Below the pieces are notes generated by a model. The model did not search any database. It was not told the DNA's origin and worked only from the letters and a program-made list of their open reading frames with translations. A program made the translations under genes and the position numbers. From positions 1 through 32,708 of the forward strand of contig DYFS01000010.1 in NCBI GenBank assembly GCA_020725055.1: a DNA stretch of 32,708 bases, in the 5' to 3' direction. This stretch comes from Candidatus Hadarchaeum sp. GTDB taxonomy: Archaea; Hadarchaeota; Hadarchaeia; Hadarchaeales; Hadarchaeaceae. Shown piece by piece: positions 8,618 through 16,911 of this stretch; position 1 is the stretch's first letter, and every line of letters begins with the position of its first letter.

Positions 8618-9695
8618 AGCGGTCCTTGAGCTTTTTGAGCACGGTGGGCAAGGTAGTGTACTCCATCTCATCCGCGGACAACCTTCCGGGCTCGAATGGG
8701 CCGTGCCTTCTCATGTAATCGGCAATCTCATTTGTTAGGGCCCTAGCGCGGTCAAACGCCGGGTCATCGAACAGATCAGCCGGGCCTATCAGCTTGGCGT
8801 TGCTAATTTGAAATCCGAGCGCCACTATCCTCGGAGGGCCATCAAACCGGGTGCACTTGGCATTCGCCACCCCCACCGGCATGAGGGGGCCACGGTGGCT
8901 GCCTCGCATCCACCCAGCAACTAGGTGCGGCGTTGCGAACGGTTCCAGCACCTCCCCGACGGCTGGCAGCCCGTGCTGGGCTCTCACGATTGCCACCGGG
9001 TCATCTTTTCCCACATATTTTCCAGCGATTAAGGATAGCCTAGTCGTTGATACGGCCGCAGCCTGCAGCCCATCCTTTCTGTATATCTTTCTTATCACAT
9101 ATCTCCCGGGAGTACCGAGCAGCGCGAGCAGGTCGTACATCTCCTCCGGGCACTGTAGCGTGACAACCTTGTGCTCCATCACATCCATTACCTCAAATTT
9201 GAACCCCCCATGGAGAGTCGGATCGATGATCAGCCCAGCCGTGCAGAACGGATCGGCGAATACCCGATAGAGGGGGAGATTGAAGGCCCCGGGCTCGGTT
9301 TTGTCTGCCATGAAAACGACCATTGGGTCTGATTCCCTCTCTTCAAATTCAAGTTCGGCAACCCCTGGACCCATCCCTTTCACATTCCCTGAAAACGCCT
9401 CAACGAGGAGGTCTTGGCCGGCCGCGTAGAGCTTTAGCTCCTTGGCTTTTTTAGCGGCTCCTTGAAAAGTCTTCCAAGCGAATTCATGGATTTTTGGGCT
9501 GTCTTCCCCTTTCGTGTGGCTCATGATCAGCTCTAAATCATCTCCGCAGTTGGTCACAAAAAAGTCGGCGATCAGTCCCGCTTTTTTTCCCCGCTCCAAA
9601 TTGGTCTTGGCGAAGTCGATTATAACATCCGGAACGGTGTGATGCCCTGCCAAGGAGCCCACGTCGGCTTTTATCACGCTCACGGTTGTCCGCAT
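8601..9695 (-). CDS. fbp: Fructose-1,6-bisphosphate aldolase/phosphatase (archaeal bifunctional, type V)
   Basis: SVIKADVGSLAGHHTVPD start, LIADFFVTNCGDDLELIMSHTKGE, FADPFCTAGLIIDPTLHGGFKFEVMDV. Highly characteristic of archaeal FBPA/P. Confidence 0.95.
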   Translation of the reverse strand: MRTTVSVIKADVGSLAGHHTVPDVIIDFAKTNLERGKKAGLIADFFVTNCGDDLELIMSHTKGEDSPKIHEFAWKTFQGAAKKAKELKLYAAGQDLLVEAFSGNVKGMGPGVAELEFEERESDPMVVFMADKTEPGAFNLPLYRVFADPFCTAGLIIDPTLHGGFKFEVMDVMEHKVVTLQCPEEMYDLLALLGTPGRYVIRKIYRKDGLQAAAVSTTRLSLIAGKYVGKDDPVAIVRAQHGLPAVGEVLEPFATPHLVAGWMRGSHRGPLMPVGVANAKCTRFDGPPRIVALGFQISNAKLIGPADLFDDPAFDRARALTNEIADYMRRHGPFEPGRLSADEMEYTTLPTVLKKLKDRFTKAE

Positions 9696-9734
9696 CTCAT
9701 CACATTACCCACTACGCCCAGCTGCTTTTAAGGA

Positions 9735-10298
9735 CTACGCGTAGGAGAAGGCCACGGCGGCAGCTAATCCAGCGGCGATTGAGATGGCGAGGACGATCAA
9801 AAAATTGAACATCGGCATCGTCGCAACCTCTGGCTTGACGGGTTGCCCCCTCAGGCGGCGCCACATATAACTCGCACGCCGGGTGCCGATGTGGGCGCTC
9901 CAGAGGGCCAGGGGCAGGTTGACCGCGAGGATCAACACCGCTAGAACCAGCATCCAGGCGGCGCGCGTCGAGATATCTGGGAAAGGCCGCGCCAAGTCTT
10001 CAATCGCAAACACGACTGCGCTGTCGCAGACGCCACGCGCGAACAAGAAGACCCCAGCCCCAACCCCAAAAAACAACTGTGCGAGCACGAAGATCGCGAC
10101 GACGGTAAGAACGAAGTAAGCCAGCGGCTGCCACCACGCGTCCAGCGACAACGGCGACGGCACGCTCACTGCTTTACCGAGTTCCCAAAAAAACCCTTCA
10201 CCGCTGGCCCAGCGCCCATAGGCAAAACCGAATGCCCAGCTGCCAATCACAAATACCCAGAAAGCAGCCTGCCAGTACTCCTCTCGCATGCTTCGCAC
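9735..10298 (-). CDS. Multi-TM membrane protein, unknown function
   Basis: 187-aa hydrophobic ORF in operon position between the coiled-coil protein gene and fbp. Confidence 0.6.
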   Translation of the reverse strand: MRSMREEYWQAAFWVFVIGSWAFGFAYGRWASGEGFFWELGKAVSVPSPLSLDAWWQPLAYFVLTVVAIFVLAQLFFGVGAGVFLFARGVCDSAVVFAIEDLARPFPDISTRAAWMLVLAVLILAVNLPLALWSAHIGTRRASYMWRRLRGQPVKPEVATMPMFNFLIVLAISIAAGLAAAVAFSYA

Positions 10299-10306
10299 CG
10301 GCAGCG

Positions 10307-10558
10307 CTATTGGGTGCGCTCGCGCTCGTACTCCCGCCTTGCGGCCTCGATCATCCGCTCGAGGTAGTTTTTGCCCCTGAGACTTTTGACTGGTCGAGGC
10401 GACGGGTTGCCAAGCTTGGGTTGTGGGTTCACCCGTGGCGACTTAGGGGAGCGCTCCAAAACCCTTAATCGCTGCTCCAGTTCGGCTATTCTCTGTGCCA
10501 AAGAGTTTAATTTGAGCTCAAAAGATAAAATAACGTCATCTTTTGCCGTTTCTTCCAA
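10307..10558 (-). CDS. Small predicted coiled-coil protein
   Basis: LNSLAQRIAELEQRLRVLERS heptad-like stretch; lies 9 bp upstream of the membrane protein gene on the same strand. Confidence 0.5.
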   Translation of the reverse strand: MEETAKDDVILSFELKLNSLAQRIAELEQRLRVLERSPKSPRVNPQPKLGNPSPRPVKSLRGKNYLERMIEAARREYERERTQ

Positions 10559-10602
10559 AATTTCACCTATTTTTTAGTTTTTCTCCATAGATTTAAATGT
10601 TT

Positions 10603-11202
10603 CTAGGGGCTCGATGTGCGCTCCTCCACCTCGCCGCCAGGCCTCTTCTCTGAGAAAATTTGCGCCGAGAATTTGCTTATCCGAACGTCTTTTCGCAGCC
10701 AGTGGTCTGGCATCAGGCCGGCCTTCGTGCAGGTGTGTGAGAGGAACTCTTCGCTGCCTAGGCCGTACTCGGTCGCCACCTGGGGCAGGAGCAGACCAGA
10801 GTAGCCGGACCACTCCACGATCAGCCCATCCCTGCCGGGCACGATGTTTTTTGGGTAATCGCGCGGATTTTTGACTTTTATCACCTCGGGCGCCGAGAGC
10901 ACACTCACCTCGACTTTGATCTCGGGCAGCTCCTCGGGCGTCATGGGGGGGAAGCGGGGGTCACTGGTCGCTGAGCTGATCGCAGAATCCACAACCGCTT
11001 CGACCAAAGGCAACCTCGGCAACGGGTGGCCTATGCAGCCCCGGAGCTCGCCGTGCTTGGTAAGGGTGACGAAGACGCCGCTGCGCTCCCTGAGTTTTGG
11101 GGCCACAGCTGGTGCGGGGGTTTCTTTCCCGGTGCGCAGGTAGCCCTCGACGGTTTGCCTGGCGAGCCTCACCAGAAATTTTCCTTCCTCGAGCGTGAGC
11201 AT
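10603..11202 (-). CDS. AMMECR1 domain protein
   Basis: GVFVTLTKHGELRGCIGHPLPRLPLVEAVVDSAISSATSDPRFPPMTPEELPEIKVEVSVLSAPE is diagnostic for AMMECR1. Confidence 0.93.
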   Translation of the reverse strand: MLTLEEGKFLVRLARQTVEGYLRTGKETPAPAVAPKLRERSGVFVTLTKHGELRGCIGHPLPRLPLVEAVVDSAISSATSDPRFPPMTPEELPEIKVEVSVLSAPEVIKVKNPRDYPKNIVPGRDGLIVEWSGYSGLLLPQVATEYGLGSEEFLSHTCTKAGLMPDHWLRKDVRISKFSAQIFSEKRPGGEVEERTSSP

Positions 11203-11724
11203 TCACCTCACCATCCGATAGTAGCGGGAGGCCATCTCAAGTATGGTTTTCCAATGCTTGCCTCTCCAATAAAGCTTCCCACACCTCACGCAGCGCCAGA
11301 ATTCCCGCTGAACCCTTAACACGGTTGCTGGAACTTTACCCTTGATTTCTTCCTTTCCGGCCAACTCGAGTGAGCCGTTGCACATCGGGCATCGCGAGTT
11401 TTCCGGCTGGACGCTGATTTTGCGCCCGCAACGCTTCGATACCTCAACGAGTTGCCCGACGACATCGCTGCTCTCGACGAACGCACTCCTGACTCCAGCC
11501 CGCCTAGCGCGGCGGTGGAGGGCGATATCGCACGTAAGCAGCACCCGCTCCTCACCCAGCGCGCGCGAGATCAGGGTGGTGTCCTGCTCTCCCGCGGGTA
11601 CGCGAAAATCACCGATGTATGCGACATCATGACCGGCTAACCGTAGCCAGCGCGCCAGCTTGCCGAGCATCCCATCAGCGATGAACCTCATGCGATTCCT
11701 CATACTATTGGTATCCAACCTCAA
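11203..11724 (-). CDS. Mut7-C RNase domain protein with zinc ribbon
   Basis: MRFIADGMLGKLARWLRLAGHDVAYIGD...LISRALGEERVLLTCD; CPMCNG...CVRCGKLYWRGKHW. The likely start is the internal MRFIADGM (MRLDTNSMRNRMRFIADGM in the track). Confidence 0.9.
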   Translation of the reverse strand: MRLDTNSMRNRMRFIADGMLGKLARWLRLAGHDVAYIGDFRVPAGEQDTTLISRALGEERVLLTCDIALHRRARRAGVRSAFVESSDVVGQLVEVSKRCGRKISVQPENSRCPMCNGSLELAGKEEIKGKVPATVLRVQREFWRCVRCGKLYWRGKHWKTILEMASRYYRMVR

Positions 11725-11753
11725 GTAGTTTGGGTTTGTTTTAGAAATTCTGT

Positions 11754-12170
11754 TTGCGACCTCACATTAAAAAGCGGGGGGGACTAGGTTTTGAGGGTGG
11801 AAGCACGCGCCAGCGAATCGAGGTCACCTGCCCTATCTGCGGCAAGCCATTCAGCGTTGAGCTCGAGATTAGTACCTATGTTACCGCCGAGGCAACCCTG
11901 CCAGCTGCAGCAAGGCGGGATATCGCAACAATCTTGCGCAGCCAGGAGGCGAAGGTGGATTTTGTACTCCGGGCGATGCGGGCGCTGGCGAGCAAGGAGC
12001 CGAGCGGCATGATTGAGGTCGAAGACATCGTTGACATCGCCGAAAGGGTTGGCCTGCCTAAAGAAGCCGTGCAGGAAATTTTGAAAAGCGAGAAAGAGGC
12101 CGGCAGGATCTACGAGCCAAAACCCGGCATGGTCTGCTTCACCATGCCGCCAGAGCGGACGAAGCCCTAA
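11754..12170 (+). CDS. Zinc-ribbon / winged-helix-like protein
   Basis: TCPICGKPF single CxxC; C-terminus VEDIVDIAERVGLPKEAVQEILKSEKEAGRIYEPKPGMVCF resembles the winged helix at the C-terminus of archaeal MCM. Start codon uncertain (TTG in track). Confidence 0.6.
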   Translation: MRPHIKKRGGLGFEGGSTRQRIEVTCPICGKPFSVELEISTYVTAEATLPAAARRDIATILRSQEAKVDFVLRAMRALASKEPSGMIEVEDIVDIAERVGLPKEAVQEILKSEKEAGRIYEPKPGMVCFTMPPERTKP

Positions 12171-12289
12171 TCGCCCGCGGGGGTTTCTTCCCCGCCGCCT
12201 TTGAGCGCCTCTTCCAGAAGCCGGCGTTCCCGCTCCCTTTTTTTCTCGCTACCCTTGCGCTCTTTTTTGCGTCGCTTGAATCTGCGCAC
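12167..12289 (-). CDS. Putative 40-aa highly charged small protein
   Basis: Hand-translated, below ORF-track cutoff: GTG start with GGTG motif just upstream, (M)RRFKRRKKERKGSEKKRERERRLLEEALKGGGEETPAGD, stop overlapping the stop of the convergent gene. Confidence 0.35.
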   Translation of the reverse strand: MRRFKRRKKERKGSEKKRERERRLLEEALKGGGEETPAGD

Positions 12290-12367
12290 ACGAACACCAC
12301 ACTTGATCTGAGATTTACCCTAAAAGATTGCCGCTGTGAAAATTACCCCAAAAGGTTTTTATGCGCC

Positions 12368-13171
12368 GTGTCTTTAGAGATGAGTGAGGTTTGGATGAGG
12401 CGTTGGACTAGGCTAATTCCGATCATTATTTTGGCAACGGCTCTAGCAATGATGATGCAAGCGGTACCTGCTGGGGCCCAGGTTGTGGATACACCTATAT
12501 TCGGGGTAGAGATAATTGATCCCCCAACCACCGTTCAAGCCGGTGGGAAATACGATATCACCGTACGCGTTACTCGACCGCCAGGTATGGAGTTGCCGGG
12601 ATGGGGAACGGCCGGAGATCAAAAGTGGGAAGTGAGGGTTTACTTTTTCGTGGACCTGAATTGCTACTCCGAGGGGAAGTGGGTGATGATCGGAGGCACG
12701 GAACTCTATGATGGTTGGTGGACGTGGCGATTTACGGGTGACTCATGGACCACTGGAATGGCTGATACCCGGGAGTTCACCATTAGGAATGTCAAAATTG
12801 TCGATTATCCACGCCCCGCCAAGGATATTGAAAAGGGTATGGAGGAGCTACCGATCGGTGGGGAAATCAGTCTAAGGGCGCGCTTCAGACTGAGGGGCAT
12901 GACATATACCGCGAACGAGAACACCTTCGAGTACTATGGGCGGACGTACAGGGTTGGTGCCCTCTCACTAGAAATGAGTCCTGGAGGTTATTGGCAGACA
13001 GATTATGATGCGACAATACGAGGAATCGGTGTTTCTGCGGCTCCGGGTCCCCCGCTACCTTCGATTCTCATTGTTGGTGCCTTGGTGGTGCTGCTCGTTG
13101 TGGTTGCTGTTGTTGCCGTAGTTAAGAAGCGCGGCGGGGAAGTGCCACCTCCTCCACCGCCAGTGGTGTAG
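12368..13171 (+). CDS. Secreted, C-terminally membrane-anchored protein, unknown function
   Basis: Signal peptide (RRWTRLIPIIILATALAMMMQAVPAGAQ), C-terminal TM VGALVVLLVVVAVVAVVKKRGG followed by a PPPPPP tail. Internal ATG M5/M10 starts possible. Confidence 0.75.
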   Translation: MSLEMSEVWMRRWTRLIPIIILATALAMMMQAVPAGAQVVDTPIFGVEIIDPPTTVQAGGKYDITVRVTRPPGMELPGWGTAGDQKWEVRVYFFVDLNCYSEGKWVMIGGTELYDGWWTWRFTGDSWTTGMADTREFTIRNVKIVDYPRPAKDIEKGMEELPIGGEISLRARFRLRGMTYTANENTFEYYGRTYRVGALSLEMSPGGYWQTDYDATIRGIGVSAAPGPPLPSILIVGALVVLLVVVAVVAVVKKRGGEVPPPPPPVV

Positions 13172-13326
13172 GCCTACTTCGAGGCACATTCTTAAAGAAA
13201 CGATGCCGTACGTATTCAGCTGACCGTCATGCGCTAGTTTTAGTATGGGGACTTCACGGCCGTGCACATCAAGCCATCACAACAGAAGCTAAATACGTAC
13301 ACGCTGCCTCATTCTAAAATGGTAAA

Positions 13327-13980
13327 ATGAGTGGGAAAAAGACCCTGCTTTGGAAGCAGGTTATTTCGGTTTCGTGCGCGGTTTTGGTGTTGCTCCTACT
13401 TTTTACAAATGGGGGGCACGCCCAAGCCGCCCCCTCCGTCCGCATCGTGAGCGCCCCGAGCGTGGCTGCCGCCGGCGAAACGATCGAGGTCGTAGTCAAG
13501 ATCTCGAAACCACGGGATGTGGCGATTACCGGGTACTTAAAGTCGTACATCACGGCAAAACAGGAACATGTTGGGGGATTTGTGGGGAGCGAGAGCTATA
13601 AGGAGTCCGTGGCCTTGAATGAGGAGGGCTGGGGGTATCAAGGCCCGAGCAACAAAATATTTGTCAGCATGGGTGAGGGCGTAACCGAACGCGAATACAC
13701 ACTGACGAACAAAATAATGGAGGACTGCCCGACCGTACAAGCCTCGCTCAAAGCCCGTTTGTTTAATGTAAGCACCGGCGGGGGGGCGGTGGACAAAATT
13801 ACAAAATACGATTACAAGCAGGATATCGTAATCCAAGCCGCGATGCGGGGGATTGAGCTGCCCATAGAGGTCAAAATCGCTGTAGGGGTGATAACTATAG
13901 CAGCAGTTTTTGCCTCCGTTGCGATCATAGCAAGAAAACGCGCGCCCGCCGAGCTACCGCTACCGATGTCTACGGTTTAA
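13327..13980 (+). CDS. Secreted, C-terminally membrane-anchored protein, unknown function (likely paralog of the preceding gene)
   Basis: Signal peptide, VRIVSAPSVAAAGETIEVVVKISKPRD resembling VEIIDPPTTVQAGGKYDITVRVTRPPG of the upstream protein, C-terminal TM then RKRAP. Confidence 0.75.
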   Translation: MSGKKTLLWKQVISVSCAVLVLLLLFTNGGHAQAAPSVRIVSAPSVAAAGETIEVVVKISKPRDVAITGYLKSYITAKQEHVGGFVGSESYKESVALNEEGWGYQGPSNKIFVSMGEGVTEREYTLTNKIMEDCPTVQASLKARLFNVSTGGGAVDKITKYDYKQDIVIQAAMRGIELPIEVKIAVGVITIAAVFASVAIIARKRAPAELPLPMSTV

Positions 13981-14686
13981 CCCTCATTTTTGCGATTTTT
14001 TTCGCGAGCTCTCCAATCGCTCTGGAAGCCGGAGATCTTGGGTTCGCATCGAGCGCAATTTTTCCTTGGCTCAGCGCTTTTCCGATGCTCGCATCCTCCG
14101 GCACCTCGGCCAGCAGAGGCAGGCCCATCATGTTTTCGATCTCCTTGCCGTCGAGCTCGAATTCCTCCTTTTGCACGCGGTTGAGGACGATGCCTATCGG
14201 CCTCAGACCTAAAAATTCCGAGACCAGGCGGGTTTTCATGGCGTTCGAGACGGCCGCGATTTCAGGGTTGGCGACGAGCAGCACCTCGCTCCCGCAGCGC
14301 AGCGCCGCCACGGTCTCGCGCCTCAGTCCCCCGGGGGCGTCGATGAGCAGGAAATCAGCTTTCACGGGCAGCTCGCGTAGCACCCCGGGCAGGCGGTCGG
14401 GCAGAGCCTTTTTCACCTGGTCAAGCGTGGGCCCAGCGGGGATCACCTTCAGGCCGGAGGGCCCATCGTAAATGGCATCGCCCAACGCGGCTTCACCGGC
14501 GAGCACGTCGTTCAGGGTGTAGATGGCCTTTTCGAGTTTGAACATCAGCCCGAGGTTGGGCGTCGTCAGGCTTGCGTCTACCACCACCGTCACCTTACCC
14601 ATCTTGGCGAGCGCCAGGCCGAGGTTCGCGACTAACGTGGTGCGCCCAACACCCCCCTTGCCAGACGCGAGCACGATTCGGCGCAT
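13970..14686 (-). CDS. MinD/ParA-like P-loop ATPase
   Basis: MRRIVLASGKGGVGRTTLVANLGLALAKMGKVTVVVDASLTTPNLGLMF deviant Walker A; LLIDAPGGL. Start placed at the internal ATG. Confidence 0.9.
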   Translation of the reverse strand: MRRIVLASGKGGVGRTTLVANLGLALAKMGKVTVVVDASLTTPNLGLMFKLEKAIYTLNDVLAGEAALGDAIYDGPSGLKVIPAGPTLDQVKKALPDRLPGVLRELPVKADFLLIDAPGGLRRETVAALRCGSEVLLVANPEIAAVSNAMKTRLVSEFLGLRPIGIVLNRVQKEEFELDGKEIENMMGLPLLAEVPEDASIGKALSQGKIALDANPRSPASRAIGELAKKIAKMRVKP

Positions 14687-14786
14687 GCGATGACCACAAA
14701 ACCTTGACACCCCCGCATCTAAATAAGGCATGCGCGGAGTGTTTTTTGTTTATAAATGACCGTCAACCAAAGGGGAGGGGGAGAAC

Positions 14787-15992
14787 ATGGTCGAACGGTA
14801 TGATGTGATTGTGGCGGGAGGGGGCCCCGCCGGTCTAGCCGCAGCGAAAGCCGCAGCGGACGAGGGGGGGAAGGTGCTCCTGCTTGAGCTTCAGGCCCAG
14901 ATAGGGGGCCAAACCCAATCCGCAGCCTGGGCGCCGAGGGATGCAATCGCCGCGGAGCTGCGGGAGTCGGTCGTCGCGGAGGTGCGGGAGGCGAGGCTGC
15001 ACTCACCCCACAGGCAACTCACGGTGAGGGGCGATTTCGGCGCGATAGTTGACAGGCGCCTGTTCGACAAGTTGCTCGCTGCTGAGGCTGCCGCGAGCGG
15101 CGCGGAACTCTGGGTGAGCTGCCCCGTGAAGGAGCTGTTGGTGAGCGACGGTGCCGTGCGGGGCGTTCACGTCGAAGCAGGTGCGTGGGCCGAGCGCATC
15201 GAGGGGGAGGTTGTGATCGACGCGACTGGGGCGCGGGGCGAGTGGTCGAGCCTGCTGCTGCGGAAGGTGCTGGGGCGCGACTGGAACCGCGAGCAGTTGG
15301 TGTTGAGCAACGAGTACATGATGGCGAACGCCGCAGCCGATCAAGCGGTGGACCTGTTTTTCACCTCGTATTTTGCCCCGCTAGGCCACGCCTGGGTCTA
15401 CCCGTTCGGCAGGCGCTTCGCGATGGCGGGGATACGGGGGATACGGATCCATCCGGACGCCGCGCTCGACGAGTTCATAGGTCGTCGCACGCTGCCGAGG
15501 CTCGAGCGCGCCGTGCCGGTTGCAGCCCACCGCGGCCAGCTGCCAATCGAGGGGGCGCTCGACCCCACCTATGCGAGCGGGATAATCGCAGCAGGGGGTG
15601 CGGCTGGCCAGATTTACGTGCTCTCCGGGGAGGGGCTTAGGTACGCGCTGCGCTGCGGCGAGCTCGCGGGAAAAGTGGCGGTGGACGCGGTTACGGAGGG
15701 GGACGTGTCAAAGGGTGCTCTAGGGGAGTACGAGCGGCGCTGGCGGGCGGAGTTCGGGGCCGAGCTGCGGGCCGGGAAGCTCCTGCACTCAGCGCTCGGC
15801 GTCTCACAGGACCAGAAGATGGATGCGATGCTCGAGCTGCTTGAGGCAGAGCCGAGGCTCCAGAGCGCCTTCATGAACGTCTTCACCGGCGTTGAGCTGG
15901 GGGGTGCGCTGAAAGTGCTACTCGCGAGCGAGGAGGCCAAACGAGTTTTTTTGTCTGAAACCACGAGCAGGGTTTTAGAGCTGTTCAAGTAG
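14787..15992 (+). CDS. FAD-dependent oxidoreductase, geranylgeranyl reductase-like
   Basis: YDVIVAGGGPAGLAAAKAAADEGGKVLLLE dinucleotide fold; DRRLFDKLLAAEAAASGAEL; GAAGQIYVLSGEGLRYALRCGELAGK is GGR-like. Confidence 0.85.
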   Translation: MVERYDVIVAGGGPAGLAAAKAAADEGGKVLLLELQAQIGGQTQSAAWAPRDAIAAELRESVVAEVREARLHSPHRQLTVRGDFGAIVDRRLFDKLLAAEAAASGAELWVSCPVKELLVSDGAVRGVHVEAGAWAERIEGEVVIDATGARGEWSSLLLRKVLGRDWNREQLVLSNEYMMANAAADQAVDLFFTSYFAPLGHAWVYPFGRRFAMAGIRGIRIHPDAALDEFIGRRTLPRLERAVPVAAHRGQLPIEGALDPTYASGIIAAGGAAGQIYVLSGEGLRYALRCGELAGKVAVDAVTEGDVSKGALGEYERRWRAEFGAELRAGKLLHSALGVSQDQKMDAMLELLEAEPRLQSAFMNVFTGVELGGALKVLLASEEAKRVFLSETTSRVLELFK

Positions 15993-16014
15993 TTTGGAAG
16001 CCCGAGGCCGCACG

Positions 16015-16911
16015 ATGAAATGCCCCTCCTGTGGCAGCTCCGCGGTGCTGTACGATCAGCTGCGGGGCGAGCAGATATGCACCCGCTGCGGCTTGGTGAT
16101 CGTCGAGCGGCTGCCGGAGCCTGGGCCGGAGTGGAGGCCGAGGCCAAGCGAGGAGGTGGGGCGCGCTGACGTGACGGCCGGCGTTGATGTCACCCAACAC
16201 GATCTCGGGCTTGGGAGCAAACTCATCCTATCCCACGACCTTTCCCCGAGCTGGCGCGCCCGCTTGCGCCGCATGCAGCTTTGGCAGCGCCGTTCGCGCG
16301 CGAGCACGTGGGGGGAGCGAAGCCTGCGCGAGGCGCTGATCGAGCTGGACAAGCTGTGCGGGGACTTGGGGCTGTCGAAGGAGATAAGGGCGGAGGTGAG
16401 CTTGCTGTACCGGAAGGCGAGGGCGGCGAGGTTGACGTTCGGTAGGGGCACCCTGTCTGTCTTGACCGCGCTCACTTTCGTCGCGTGCAGGTTGCGCGGT
16501 ATCCCCAGGACCGAGGGTGAGCTCGTGCGGGTTTTGAAGGCGCGCGCGGGGCTACAGGAGCGAGTCGCGCTCCGGACCCTCCGCCAGTTTGTAAAGATTC
16601 TCACGGAGAAAATGGGGCTGCGGGTGCCACGCCTGATGCCGGAGGATTACCTCAACAAATTCGCCTCCCAGCTCAAGTTGTCGGAGCAAACCACCGCGCG
16701 CGCCCATGAGATTTACAACGCGTTGCCCAAGAGATTGAGGGGGACAAAATCCCCAACGCTGCTCGCGGCCGCCGTACTCTACGTGGCCGCGGGGGAAACC
16801 GGCGCCGGCGTGCCCATACGGGAGCTAGCCGCCACGGCGGGCGTGGGGATTTCAAGCCTTTCTAAAAATGCTAAGCTCGTGCGGGAACTCGCAGCCAGCC
16901 GCGCGGGATGA
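16015..16911 (+). CDS. tfb: Transcription initiation factor B (TFB), divergent paralog
   Basis: MKCPSCGSSAVLYDQLRGEQICTRCGLVIVERLPEPGPEWRP zinc ribbon; two cyclin-like repeats; C-terminal HTH VPIRELAATAGVGISSLSKNAKLVREL. Confidence 0.88.
   Translation: MKCPSCGSSAVLYDQLRGEQICTRCGLVIVERLPEPGPEWRPRPSEEVGRADVTAGVDVTQHDLGLGSKLILSHDLSPSWRARLRRMQLWQRRSRASTWGERSLREALIELDKLCGDLGLSKEIRAEVSLLYRKARAARLTFGRGTLSVLTALTFVACRLRGIPRTEGELVRVLKARAGLQERVALRTLRQFVKILTEKMGLRVPRLMPEDYLNKFASQLKLSEQTTARAHEIYNALPKRLRGTKSPTLLAAAVLYVAAGETGAGVPIRELAATAGVGISSLSKNAKLVRELAASRAG

Noticed and set aside
15185-15640. 151-aa plus-strand ORF
   Set aside because: Alternative frame within the GGR-like gene; Arg/Gly/Ala-rich shadow translation.
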